Shown: piece after piece, positions 1-8,562 of the stretch
Layout: each line of letters begins with the position of its first letter
Position numbering within the stretch: the stretch's first letter is position 1
Assembly (NCBI GenBank): GCA_014804365.1
Contig: JAAUZX010000019.1
Coordinates: forward strand, 1 to 44,466
Reading direction: 5' to 3'
Length of the DNA: 44,466 bases
Source: Lachnospiraceae bacterium
GTDB lineage: Bacteria > Bacillota > Clostridia > Lachnospirales > Lachnospiraceae
Notes under the pieces: model-generated
What the model saw: only the letters and a program-made list of their open reading frames with translations
What the model was told of the DNA's origin: nothing
Database searches by the model: none
Translations under genes and position numbers: made by a program

Positions 1-56
1 ACATTTTCTTCCCCCGTTGATATAAATGTTATAAAACAATTATATCAAAATGTCCC

Positions 57-86
57 AAAAAAGAGAATGGAATTATCCCATTCTCC
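57..86 (-). terminator. Intrinsic terminator after aspS1
   Basis: On the minus strand GAGAATGG and CCATTCTC form an 8-bp stem with a 7-nt loop, followed directly by a run of six T. It lies about 40 nt past the aspS1 stop codon, so aspS1 appears to be a transcription unit that ends here. Confidence 0.85.
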
Positions 87-127
87 TTAACATTTTTGTA
101 ACTTTATAAGTTTATCCTGTACAACTT

Positions 128-1891
128 TCACTCTTCCTTCGGCATCTTGATCTCAATATGCACATCCCGAAGCTGCCTTTCATCAACCTGCGCGGGTGCA
201 CCCATCATAATATCCTGTGCCTGTTTGTTCATCGGGAAAGGAATTACTTCTCTGATGCTGTCCTCGCCCGCAAGCAGCATGACCATTCTGTCCACGCCCG
301 GAGCAATGCCTGCATGCGGCGGCGCACCGTAACAGAACGCGTTGTACATTGCCGGGAATTTCGCCTTCACATCTTCCTCACCCAATCCAACGATCTGGAA
401 TGCCTTCACCATGATCTCCGGATCATGATTACGGACTGCCCCCGAAGACAGCTCCACACCGTTGCAGACCAAATCATACTGGTATGCCAGAATGCTAAGC
501 GGTTCTGACTCATTAAGTGCCTGCATTCCACCCTGCGGCATAGAGAAAGGATTATGGCAGAACTCCATCTCACCGGACTCTTCCCCGATCTCGTACATAG
601 GGAAATCAACAATCCAGCAGAACTCATAGCATGCCTGTCTGAAATGTCCCTCCGATTTCATACCCAGCATTCTTCTGAGAACACCTGCCGTCTTGACTGC
701 CGCATTCTTATCTCCGGCGGTCACGCCTATGAAGTCGCCCGGCTTTAAGTTAAGCGCAGCATCCACCTCGGCCTTCCTGTCCGTCAGGAATTTGGAGATA
801 CCGCCCACATAATTACCGTTCTCGTCTACTCTGAACCAGTATGCCTTGCTTCCGCTCTCCACTTCCACGTCCGCGCATAATTTATCGATCTCTTTTCTCG
901 TGGCTGTATAGCCGTCCGTCACTACCGCCTTGATCGCATGATTCTTGAAAGGCTCAAACTCACACTGCCCGAACAGCTCCGTAACATCATGAACGAGCAG
1001 GTCGATCCGTAGGTCGGGCTTGTCTGTCCCGTATTTCTCCAGCGCTTCCAGATACGGTATTCTCGTAAAAGGCGCTGCCGACGCCTGATCATATACGCCA
1101 TACTTCTCAAAAACCGGCGGAAGCACCTGCTCGATCACGGAAAATACATCTTCCTGCGATGCGAAAGCCATCTCCATATCAAGCTGATAGAACTCGCCCG
1201 GCGAGCGGTCCGCCCTCGCGTCCTCATCCCGGAAACAGGGCGCGATCTGGAAATAGCGGTCAAAACCGGAGGCCATCAAAATCTGCTTAAACTGCTGCGG
1301 TGCCTGAGGCAGCGCATAAAACTTACCCGGATGGTTTCTGGCCGGTACAAGATAATCTCTTGCACCCTCCGGCGAGGAACAGGTTAAGATCGGTGTAGTG
1401 ATCTCCACGAAATCCAAGTCGTTCATTCTCTGTCTGAGCTCCGTCACGATACGGCTTCTAAGCAGGATCTTATCTTTTACATCCGGATTCCTCAGATCCA
1501 GATAGCGGTATTTTAACCGGATATTTTCGTCCGCATTCTTCGACTGTCTGATCTCAAAAGGCAGTATATTATAAGTACATTTACCGAGTACTTCCACTTT
1601 AGTCGGCACCACTTCGATGTCGCCGGTCGGAATCGTGTTCGTTTTATTGGAACGCTCCCGCACCGTGCCTTCTATCATTAATGTGGACTCCTTGTTTACG
1701 CCCTCTAACCGGTCCATCATCTCCTCAGTCTCAAAGACGATCTGTGTGACACCGTAGAAGTCCCGGAGTAACAGGAAGCCCAGGTTCTTGCTGACCTGTC
1801 TGATATTCTCGTACCATCCGACCAGAGTGACCTTGCTGCCCGCGTCGGATAATCTGAGTTCGTTGCATGTGTGTGTTCTTGACTGCATCAT
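128..1891 (-). CDS. aspS: Aspartyl-tRNA synthetase, first paralogue (probably Asp-specific)
   Basis: Class IIb aminoacyl-tRNA synthetase that charges tRNA with aspartate in the cytoplasm. The 587-residue protein has the bacterial layout: an N-terminal OB-fold anticodon domain, a class II catalytic core with motif 2 ([19 protein letters not shown]), the bacterial GAD insertion, and motif 3 (GVDRMVML) near the C-terminus. The start at 1891 is chosen because an AGGAAAGG Shine-Dalgarno lies 12 nt upstream; an in-frame extension to 1936 has no such signal. In the anticodon domain the segment after GWYENIR reads QVSKNLGF, whereas the paralogue at 6644-8395 reads DHGGVSF. A His at that spot is typical of non-discriminating enzymes, so this copy is inferred to be the tRNA(Asp)-specific one. 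It stands alone, with its own terminator and no T-box. Confidence 0.95.
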   Translation of the reverse strand: MMQSRTHTCNELRLSDAGSKVTLVGWYENIRQVSKNLGFLLLRDFYGVTQIVFETEEMMDRLEGVNKESTLMIEGTVRERSNKTNTIPTGDIEVVPTKVEVLGKCTYNILPFEIRQSKNADENIRLKYRYLDLRNPDVKDKILLRSRIVTELRQRMNDLDFVEITTPILTCSSPEGARDYLVPARNHPGKFYALPQAPQQFKQILMASGFDRYFQIAPCFRDEDARADRSPGEFYQLDMEMAFASQEDVFSVIEQVLPPVFEKYGVYDQASAAPFTRIPYLEALEKYGTDKPDLRIDLLVHDVTELFGQCEFEPFKNHAIKAVVTDGYTATRKEIDKLCADVEVESGSKAYWFRVDENGNYVGGISKFLTDRKAEVDAALNLKPGDFIGVTAGDKNAAVKTAGVLRRMLGMKSEGHFRQACYEFCWIVDFPMYEIGEESGEMEFCHNPFSMPQGGMQALNESEPLSILAYQYDLVCNGVELSSGAVRNHDPEIMVKAFQIVGLGEEDVKAKFPAMYNAFCYGAPPHAGIAPGVDRMVMLLAGEDSIREVIPFPMNKQAQDIMMGAPAQVDERQLRDVHIEIKMPKEE

Positions 1892-2087
1892 ATTTTCGTT
1901 ATTCCTTTCCTGTGATTTCTCTTCTGATTCTATCACCGCGCACCGTAAAATACAATAAATATTCGTTTCTACATCATTTTACTTCGACATTTTGTGCCGC
2001 ACTTCGATTCTTTTCAAAATGCCTTTTGTGCAATTGGTTTTTTATATTATTTTCATGAAAATTTCATATAATCGGAGGGGCTTCGCA

Positions 2088-2116
2088 TTGACATTCTTTT
2101 TCAAACTTTATATGAT
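2088..2116 (+). promoter_or_regulatory. Sigma-70 type promoter for the 2236 gene
   Basis: TTGACA at 2088-2093 and TATGAT at 2111-2116 are separated by exactly 17 bp, predicting a start near 2123. The transcript would carry a leader of about 110 nt containing the 22-nt palindrome at 2156-2177 before the AGGGG Shine-Dalgarno of the downstream gene. Confidence 0.85.
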
Positions 2117-2155
2117 ATGATTCGGGTAAAAAAGGTGCATGTTATAAACTGATGT

Positions 2156-2177
2156 GGCAGATTGCACAAAATCTGCC
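2156..2177 (+). repeat. Family A solo remnant (joined terminal repeats)
   Basis: GGCAGATT-GCACAA-AATCTGCC: an 8-bp perfect inverted repeat around a 6-nt loop. The first 17 bases equal the left end of the full family A copy at 28322, and the last eight equal its right end, so it looks like the two ends of the element with everything between them missing. It lies in the leader of the following gene. Confidence 0.7.
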
Positions 2178-2235
2178 TATGAAAATTTATTGATGCGCCT
2201 TTCGACACCAAAATTATCAGACAGGGGATGATATC

Positions 2236-3051
2236 ATGTCAGTTGCAGAAGAGATCAGAGAACAGCAAAAGCAGGCGTTCAGTACCATGAATTCCAAGGA
2301 AAAGCTTGCTTATTTTTGGGATTATTATAAGATACACGTTCTTGTGCTAATCGCCGTGATCGCGATGGTATCCACTTTTATTTATCAATATGTTACCAAT
2401 AAAGATTACGGTTTCTATATATCTTTTGTTAACGCTGCAATAACTGGTCAAAATCAGGATCTGGCCTCGGAATGGGCGGCGGAATTTCAGGAATACGCAG
2501 GAATCGATTCTAATGAATATCAGGTGTATATCGACACTTCCGTGATACTCTCTGAAGATATGGGTACATCATACTCTGTCTCCGATGAGGAGAAACTGTT
2601 CGTCATGACTCAGGTAGGTACGGTCAATGCCATTATCGCCGAAACAAAGACATTTGAGAAATATTCTCAGTCCGAATATTTTTATAATCTGGAAAATGTA
2701 TTATCCGCTGAAGAAATCGAGAAATATCGTCCTTATTTCTACTATACAGATGCTGCCACTTTCGATACTGGAGACGACGACACATTCTATGAAGCGTCCG
2801 AGCGGAAAGATCCCGCTAAACTGACAATCAATCACCGTGATCCTTCCGATATGGAACAGCCGGTAGCCGTAGGCATTATTCTCACTTCCGACAATAAGCT
2901 TGCAGACGCTGGATATTACACTTATCTGGCAAGCGATGAGTATGATTATCAAGGATATCCTTCTGAGACAGTTCTCGGCATCCCTGTATCAAACAAAGAA
3001 CCGGAGCTGGCTGTCCGGTTCTTGGAATTCTTGCAATTAGGGGAGGGTTGA
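2236..3051 (+). CDS. Membrane-anchored protein of unknown function
   Basis: 271 residues. The N-terminal ~30 residues are polar and charged and are followed by one hydrophobic segment (about 33-52, IHVLVLIAVIAMVSTFIY). The remaining ~220 residues are hydrophilic, acidic and rich in Tyr, with no enzymatic motif I recognise. The topology suggests a short cytoplasmic tail, one membrane anchor and an exported domain. The start has an AGGGG Shine-Dalgarno, and a strong promoter lies at 2088-2116. The gene is monocistronic and converges on gatB with only 11 bp between stop codons. I cannot assign a function. Confidence 0.8.
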   Translation: MSVAEEIREQQKQAFSTMNSKEKLAYFWDYYKIHVLVLIAVIAMVSTFIYQYVTNKDYGFYISFVNAAITGQNQDLASEWAAEFQEYAGIDSNEYQVYIDTSVILSEDMGTSYSVSDEEKLFVMTQVGTVNAIIAETKTFEKYSQSEYFYNLENVLSAEEIEKYRPYFYYTDAATFDTGDDDTFYEASERKDPAKLTINHRDPSDMEQPVAVGIILTSDNKLADAGYYTYLASDEYDYQGYPSETVLGIPVSNKEPELAVRFLEFLQLGEG

Positions 3052-3062
3052 CTGTGATTTCA

Positions 3063-4496
3063 TCACAGCATCTCCCTCAACATCTGATTGACCGCCGCCG
3101 GATCAGCCTTGCCCTTCATGGCCTTCATAGTCTGTCCGACAAGGAATCCGATCGCCTTCTCCTTACCGTTACGGTAATCTTCCACTGACTGCGGATTCCC
3201 GGCGATGACTTCCTCTATCGTCTTACGCAGGGCACCTTCATCGTTGACAGTCTTTAATCCTTTTTCCTCTACATACTGTTCCGGGTCTGTGTTCTCCTCA
3301 AACATTACCTCGAAAACTTCCTTCGCTACGGAGCTGTTGATTGCTTTGGATTCCGTAAGCGCAATCAGTTTCGCCAGATTTTCCGGTGAAAAACGCAGAT
3401 CGGAGGCATCTACTTCTTTTTCCTTCATCAGACGGAGCGTCTCACCCATCAGCCAGTTAGACACTTTCTTAGGCTGCCCGCAAATCGCGGTCGCTGCCTC
3501 AAAGAGATCCGCCATATGCTTGTCACCGGTAATAATCTCGATATCATAGTCCGGAATATCGAATTCTTCCTTATAACGCTTCATCTTCTCGGTACGGAAT
3601 TCCGGCTGTCTTTCCTTAATCTGCGCCAACATCTCATCACTCACGGCGATGGGCACCAGATCCGGATCAGGGAAATAACGATAATCCTGCGCATCCTCTT
3701 TGCTTCTCATGGCGTAGGACTCGCCCTTCGTATCATCCCATCTCCTCGTCTCCTGCACTACTTTCTCACCAGATTCGATCAGGTCGATCTGCCGCTCTGT
3801 CTCGCCTGCAATAGCTCTGGATATCGCCTTGAAGGAGTTCAGATTCTTCATTTCGGTTCTGGTGCCGAACTGCGCGGCACCCACTTCCCGCACAGACAGG
3901 TTCACGTCAGCGCGCATGGAGCCCTCCTGAAGCTTGCAGTCGGAAGCGCCCAGATATTGAATGATCAGCCGCAGTTTCTCAAGGTAAGCAATGACTTCCT
4001 CCGCGCTGCGCATATCAGGCTCTGACACGATCTCTATGAGAGGCACTCCGGAACGGTTGTAATCCACCAGTGAGCAGTCCTCCCACTCGTCATGGATCAG
4101 CTTGCCCGCATCTTCCTCCATATGAATCTCATGAATGCCTACGGTCTTTACCCCGCCTCCTTCCGTCTCAATCTCCACGCCGCCGTTTCGGCAGATCGGC
4201 AGATAGAGCTGGGAGATCTGGTAGTTCTGCGGGTTGTCCGGGTAGAAATAGTTTTTTCTGTCAAATTTCGCATATCTGGTAATATCACAGTTCGTTGCAA
4301 GTCCTACCGCGATCGCATACTCTAATACCTGCTTGTTCAGCACCGGAAGGGAACCGGGCATACCGGTACATACCGGACAGGTCTGGGTATTCGGTTCTGC
4401 GCCGAATGCAGTGGAACAGCCGCAGAAAATCTTCGTCTTCGTGGCAAGCTCCACATGCACTTCCAGACCGATGACTGTCTCATAATTTTTACTCAT
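3063..4496 (-). CDS. gatB: Asp/Glu-tRNA amidotransferase subunit B
   Basis: Kinase-like and tRNA-binding subunit of the GatCAB amidotransferase. It activates Asp-tRNA(Asn) or Glu-tRNA(Gln) with ATP so that ammonia from GatA can amidate the amino acid. The 477-residue length is normal for the family. Visible are the N-terminal GatB core (YETVIGLEVHVEL), the zinc-site cysteines in CGCS and CPVC, and a C-terminal YqeY-like tail domain. The start at 4496 follows an AGGAGG Shine-Dalgarno by 9 nt and overlaps the gatA stop by 8 nt, so the two subunits are probably translationally coupled. Last gene of the aspS2-gatCAB operon, convergent with the 2236 gene. Confidence 0.96.
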   Translation of the reverse strand: MSKNYETVIGLEVHVELATKTKIFCGCSTAFGAEPNTQTCPVCTGMPGSLPVLNKQVLEYAIAVGLATNCDITRYAKFDRKNYFYPDNPQNYQISQLYLPICRNGGVEIETEGGGVKTVGIHEIHMEEDAGKLIHDEWEDCSLVDYNRSGVPLIEIVSEPDMRSAEEVIAYLEKLRLIIQYLGASDCKLQEGSMRADVNLSVREVGAAQFGTRTEMKNLNSFKAISRAIAGETERQIDLIESGEKVVQETRRWDDTKGESYAMRSKEDAQDYRYFPDPDLVPIAVSDEMLAQIKERQPEFRTEKMKRYKEEFDIPDYDIEIITGDKHMADLFEAATAICGQPKKVSNWLMGETLRLMKEKEVDASDLRFSPENLAKLIALTESKAINSSVAKEVFEVMFEENTDPEQYVEEKGLKTVNDEGALRKTIEEVIAGNPQSVEDYRNGKEKAIGFLVGQTMKAMKGKADPAAVNQMLREML

Positions 4497-6102
4497 GGCG
4501 CTGTCCCTCCTGTTCTGCAAATCTTACTGCCGTCGAATTACGTGCTGTATCATAGTTTGCTTTAGCCGCATCCTGCCCGGTGCGACTGTCTCCTGCCTCT
4601 TGCCGTGCCAGAGTTTTATCCTGTCCCACTTCGCTTTCCTCCATATGGCTCTGCTCCGGCCGGAAGATACCTCTGATCTTCTCGTAAGTGTACGCTGTCT
4701 GAATCAATTTCTTCTCCTGAAAACAGTCTCCGATCAACTGTAATCCGATAGGCAGCCCGTTCCTATCTTTCCCGCAGGGAAGACTGATTCCCGGAAGTCC
4801 TGCAAGATTCACTGCGATGGTATAGATATCGCCCAGATACATCTTGATCGGATCGGACAAACTGGAACCCAGCTTAGGGGCGGTCGTGGGCGCTACCGGC
4901 CCAAGGATCACATCGTATTTTGAAAAAGCCTCATCAAAAGCCTTCTTGATCAGCGCCTTCACACGAAGCGCTTTCAGATAATATGCGTCATAATAACCAG
5001 AGCTCAACACGAAAGAACCCAGCATGATACGGCGTTTTACTTCCTCTCCGAATCCCTCGGAACGGGATTTCTTATACATGTTGTGGAGTCCTGCATAATC
5101 TTCGGTACGGTATCCGTATTTGATACCGTCGAAGCGCTCCAGGTTCGAGCTTGCCTCCGCCGCCGCAATGGTATAATACGTAGGGATTGCATACTCAACC
5201 AGACTTAAGTCGAAATGCTCCACCACTGCACCTTTACGCTCCAATGCTTCCGCCGCCTTAAGAACCGCCGCCTTCACTTCCTCGTCAAGTCCTTCTCCAA
5301 AATAGTCGTTAGGAATACCAATGCGCATGCCCTGTACATCGTCAACAAGCGCGGAAGTAAAATCAGTATCCTGCCGCTCCACAGAAGTGGAATCCTTCTC
5401 ATCGTGTGATGAGATTGCTTCCAGTACAGCCGCACAGTCCGCCACGTCCTTAGTGAGTGGTCCGATCTGATCTAAAGAAGAACCGTAGGCAATCAGCCCG
5501 TAGCGTGACACCGTACCATAAGTCGGCTTCATGCCAACAATGCCACAATAGGAAGCCGGCTGTCTAATAGAACCGCCGGTGTCAGAACCCAGCGCATAAT
5601 AACATTCATCCGCCGCCACTGCCGCCGCAGATCCTCCGGAAGAACCACCCGGTACATGCTCAGTATTCCATGGATTTCTCGTCACGCCGTAAGCCGAAGT
5701 CTCCGTGGTAGATCCCATGGCAAATTCATCCATGTTCGTCTTGCCCAAGATCACCGCTCCCGCTTTCTTAAGATTCAACACCGCTTCCGCCGTGTAAGTC
5801 GGCACGAAATTTCCCAATATCTTAGAAGAGCATGTGGTGAGCATCCCTTCCGTACACATATTATCCTTAATTGCCACCGGCACCCCAGCCAGAGCCCCCG
5901 TCAGTTCTCCCGCCTCCATCTTAGCCTGCACTTCCTTCGCCTGCGCCAACGCCCCTTCCCTGTCTACCGTCACATAGCAGTTATAAATCTTATCCTGTTC
6001 CTCTATACGGGCAAGCATGGCCTCTGTAACCTCCACCGCGGTGGTCTTCCCCTCTTTAATCGCGGCAGAAAGCTCCGCCGCCGTCATATCTATCATATTC
6101 AT
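4489..6102 (-). CDS. gatA: Asp/Glu-tRNA amidotransferase subunit A, with C-terminal extension
   Basis: Glutaminase subunit of GatCAB, from the amidase-signature family. It releases ammonia from glutamine, which is channelled to GatB. The Lys / cis-Ser / Ser catalytic triad is in place: K79 in PVAIKDN, S154 in PGGSSGGS and S178 in GGSIRQPA. At 537 residues it is about 50 longer than usual. The extra 57 residues (481-537, starting RPEQSHMEES) are hydrophilic, rich in Gln, Glu, Asp and Ala, and look disordered. The tail ends by overlapping the gatB start. A 233-bp gap holding family A copy a separates this gene from gatC. The start has an AAAGGAG Shine-Dalgarno 11 nt upstream. Confidence 0.96.
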   Translation of the reverse strand: MNMIDMTAAELSAAIKEGKTTAVEVTEAMLARIEEQDKIYNCYVTVDREGALAQAKEVQAKMEAGELTGALAGVPVAIKDNMCTEGMLTTCSSKILGNFVPTYTAEAVLNLKKAGAVILGKTNMDEFAMGSTTETSAYGVTRNPWNTEHVPGGSSGGSAAAVAADECYYALGSDTGGSIRQPASYCGIVGMKPTYGTVSRYGLIAYGSSLDQIGPLTKDVADCAAVLEAISSHDEKDSTSVERQDTDFTSALVDDVQGMRIGIPNDYFGEGLDEEVKAAVLKAAEALERKGAVVEHFDLSLVEYAIPTYYTIAAAEASSNLERFDGIKYGYRTEDYAGLHNMYKKSRSEGFGEEVKRRIMLGSFVLSSGYYDAYYLKALRVKALIKKAFDEAFSKYDVILGPVAPTTAPKLGSSLSDPIKMYLGDIYTIAVNLAGLPGISLPCGKDRNGLPIGLQLIGDCFQEKKLIQTAYTYEKIRGIFRPEQSHMEESEVGQDKTLARQEAGDSRTGQDAAKANYDTARNSTAVRFAEQEGQRHE

Positions 6103-6160
6103 AGGGAGCCAGTCTCCTTTCTTTTCATATAAACCTAAAATATTTCAGCCAAACTGTACC

Positions 6161-6309
6161 GGCAGATTGCGCAAAATATTCTTGAAGCCGTCCTTGCGTA
6201 GGAAAATGAGATTTTCTTAATATTGCGTCCGCCGCCATAGCCTCACCGGAATATTTAGAAAATCCATTTCCCGAAGCCCGACGCGAAAGAATATTTTGTG
6301 CGATCTGCC
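6161..6309 (+). repeat. Family A palindromic element, copy a (internally deleted, inside the gatCAB operon)
   Basis: 149 bp, in the gap between gatC and gatA. Left end GGCAGATTGCGCAAAATATT pairs with the right end (AATATTTTGTGCGATCTGCC) apart from two positions. The flanks AACTGTA (6152-6158) and TACAGTT (6318-6324) extend the pairing outward. Compared with copy b it lacks the central hairpin block: the sequence jumps from ...TTCTTAATATT to GCGTCCGCCGCC. The inner arms (6201-6224 and 6248-6272) share a T-to-A change on both sides relative to copy b. Gene transcription runs opposite to the orientation used here. Confidence 0.85.
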
Positions 6310-6335
6310 CCTCAACCTACAGTTATTTAGACTAT

Positions 6336-6629
6336 TCACTCAAACGTCCTCGGCGCCATAAACATCCCATCCTTCTGCTCCGGCGCATTAGCCAACAACT
6401 CTTCCCGCGTATCTCCATTCGTCACCACATCCTCCCGGAACACATTCTGCACCGGAAATACATGGGACATAGGCTCCACCCCGGTAGTATCCAGCTCGCC
6501 CAGCTTGTCGATATAATCAAGCATCCTGCCCATATCAGACTTCGCCTGTTCTTTCTCCTCATCAGACAATTCCAGCTTCGCCAGAATGCCCACATACTCA
6601 ATTGTCTCGTCACTGATGATATTTGCCAT
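6336..6629 (-). CDS. gatC: Asp/Glu-tRNA amidotransferase subunit C
   Basis: Small subunit that wraps around and stabilises GatA and contacts GatB. At 97 residues it has the normal length, with the family pattern of an N-terminal helix ([20 protein letters not shown]), a middle [17 protein letters not shown] segment and a C-terminal [13 protein letters not shown]...TFE. It starts 14 bp after the aspS2 stop, consistent with one operon. The usual tight gatC-gatA junction is interrupted by family A copy a. Confidence 0.95.
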   Translation of the reverse strand: MANIISDETIEYVGILAKLELSDEEKEQAKSDMGRMLDYIDKLGELDTTGVEPMSHVFPVQNVFREDVVTNGDTREELLANAPEQKDGMFMAPRTFE

Positions 6630-6643
6630 TGTCTCTGTCCTCT

Positions 6644-8395
6644 CTAACTTCTGATCTTAATATGCACTTCCCGAAGCTGCTGCTCCGTCACATCATTAGG
6701 CGCACCGCACATCAGATCCTGCGCCGTTCCGCTCATCGGGAACGCGATAACCTCCCTGATATTCTCCTCGTTCTTAAGCAGCATGATCATACGGTCTACC
6801 CCCGGCGCCATTCCGGCGTGTGGCGGCGCGCCGAACTGGAATGCATTGTAGAGTGCACCGAATTTATTTTTCAGAGTCTCCTCGTCATATCCTGCAATCT
6901 CAAATGCTTTGACCATAATCTCCATATCATGGTTACGAACCGCGCCGGAAGATAACTCCACACCGTTACATACGATGTCGTACTGGTACGCAAGGATCTC
7001 CAGCGGGTCCATCGTGTTCAAAGCCTCTAAACCGCCCTGCGGCATGGAAAAAGGATTGTGGGTGAAACCGATCTGCTTCGTATCCGGATCAAGTTCAAAC
7101 ATCGGAAAATCATTGATGTAGCAAAACCGATACGCATTTTTTTCCAATAAGTCAAGTTTCTGTCCCAACTCGTTGCGAATCTGCCCCGCATAATATGCCG
7201 CCCGTGCTTCCTTATCTGCGATGAAGAAGATCGTATCGCCTGCCGCCAGTCCCGCAAGGTCCGCCAGCTCACTCTTCTTTTCATCAGGAATAAACTTGTC
7301 GATGGGACCCTTGTAACTCATATCCTCCGCCACTTCCAGATATCCGAGCCCGCCCATGCCCATATCGGTGGCAAACTTCAACAGTTTTTCGTGAAATCCT
7401 TTCGACATATCCGCATGTACCCTGATTGCGCGAACTGTCCTGCCATGGAATGGCTTGAATGTGCATGCCTGGAAATATTCTGTCAGATCTATAATCCGAA
7501 GCGGGTTCCTGAGATCCGGTTTATCCGTACCGAACTCTAACATCGCCTGCTTATAACTGATGATCGGGTATGGCGCTTTGGTAACTTCATATCCCTCCGG
7601 AGCAAATTTCTCAAAGGTTGCCGAGAGCACTTCTTCACCTGCGCGGAACACATCTTCCTGCGTGGCGAAACTCATCTCGAAGTCCAGCTGATAGAATTCT
7701 CCCGGCGAACGGTCTGCTCTGGCATCTTCATCTCTGAAACAGGGAGCGATCTGGAAATATTTGTCAAAACCGGACACCATCAAAAGCTGCTTATACTGCT
7801 GCGGTGCCTGCGGCAATGCATAGAATTTACCTTTATATTTTCTGGACGGAACAATATAGTCTCTTGCCCCTTCCGGTGAAGAAGCGCACAGGATCGGCGT
7901 CTGGATCTCCAGAAATCCCATTTCCGTCATTTTTTCCCGCAGATAGGCAATCACTTTAGATCGGAATATAATGTTATCCTTCACTTTCTGGTTGCGCAGA
8001 TCCAGATAACGGTATTTCAGGCGGACATCTTCTCTCGTCTCTTTGGATGTCATGATCTCAAAAGGAAGCTGCTTGTAGACTCTGCCCAGCACATCAACCT
8101 TATGTGCCTCCAACTCGATCGTTCCTGTCGGGATTCTGGGGTTGTAGGTCTCCTCATCTCTGTGCTCGATCAATCCTTCAATGGATACGCTCATCTCTCT
8201 GGATAATCCGTCAAGCAGCGTGGTGTCACGCATAACGACCTGCAGTACGCCGTACATATCTCGCAAGTCCACAAAGGATACGCCGCCGTGATCCCTTATA
8301 TTCTCGATCCAGCCCGCCACGCGGATCTCCTTACCGATATCGGATTCGCTAATCTGTTGTAAAGTTACGTCTCTGTAGATATTTTTGTTTGTCAT
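6644..8395 (-). CDS. aspS2: Aspartyl-tRNA synthetase, second paralogue (probably non-discriminating)
   Basis: Class IIb synthetase of 583 residues with the full bacterial set: anticodon OB-fold, motif 2 ([19 protein letters not shown]), GAD insertion and motif 3 (GVDRMIMLL). The start at 8395 follows AAGGAG by about 9 nt; an in-frame extension upstream runs into palindromic element C and is not credible. H36 in IRDHGGVSF is the residue found in bacterial AspRS that also charge tRNA(Asn); discriminating enzymes such as E. coli have Leu there. Being first gene of an operon with gatCAB, under a T-box, it is inferred to make Asp-tRNA(Asn) for conversion to Asn-tRNA(Asn). Confidence 0.95.
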   Translation of the reverse strand: MTNKNIYRDVTLQQISESDIGKEIRVAGWIENIRDHGGVSFVDLRDMYGVLQVVMRDTTLLDGLSREMSVSIEGLIEHRDEETYNPRIPTGTIELEAHKVDVLGRVYKQLPFEIMTSKETREDVRLKYRYLDLRNQKVKDNIIFRSKVIAYLREKMTEMGFLEIQTPILCASSPEGARDYIVPSRKYKGKFYALPQAPQQYKQLLMVSGFDKYFQIAPCFRDEDARADRSPGEFYQLDFEMSFATQEDVFRAGEEVLSATFEKFAPEGYEVTKAPYPIISYKQAMLEFGTDKPDLRNPLRIIDLTEYFQACTFKPFHGRTVRAIRVHADMSKGFHEKLLKFATDMGMGGLGYLEVAEDMSYKGPIDKFIPDEKKSELADLAGLAAGDTIFFIADKEARAAYYAGQIRNELGQKLDLLEKNAYRFCYINDFPMFELDPDTKQIGFTHNPFSMPQGGLEALNTMDPLEILAYQYDIVCNGVELSSGAVRNHDMEIMVKAFEIAGYDEETLKNKFGALYNAFQFGAPPHAGMAPGVDRMIMLLKNEENIREVIAFPMSGTAQDLMCGAPNDVTEQQLREVHIKIRS

Positions 8396-8436
8396 TGTAT
8401 TGGTCTCCTTTTCCATGATTATGTCCCTAGGAAACT

Positions 8437-8560
8437 GCGAATAAGCAGATTCGGAAGACTTCGTCTTCCTCATTCGCGTTGCTCGTCATAAGTCTTCCGG
8501 CTCATGCGCTCATGCAAGCATGGCGCCTGATTCGAAATCCTTCCACCTCTGCTTATTCGC
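8437..8560 (-). repeat. Palindromic element C in the aspS2 leader
   Basis: 124 bp bounded by perfect 13-bp inverted ends (GCGAATAAGCAGA at 8437-8449, TCTGCTTATTCGC at 8548-8560). Inside is a perfect hairpin, GGAAGAC-TTC-GTCTTCC, and a second copy of the GGAAGACTT motif on the other strand. It starts two bases after the T-run of the T-box terminator and ends about 40 nt before the aspS2 start, so it is transcribed in the read-through mRNA. No second copy was seen in this window. Confidence 0.7.
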
Positions 8561-8562
8561 GC

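Noticed and set aside
6152-6324. Family A copy a as a simple terminator within gatCAB
   Set aside because: Its outer arms are not followed by a T-run, and it shares full element structure with intergenic copies elsewhere; dispersal, not termination, is the simplest reading.
8396-8473. 26-residue N-terminal extension of AspS2
   Set aside because: It is partly coded by palindromic element C. The ATG at 8395 has a proper AAGGAG at correct spacing and fits the family's N-terminus.
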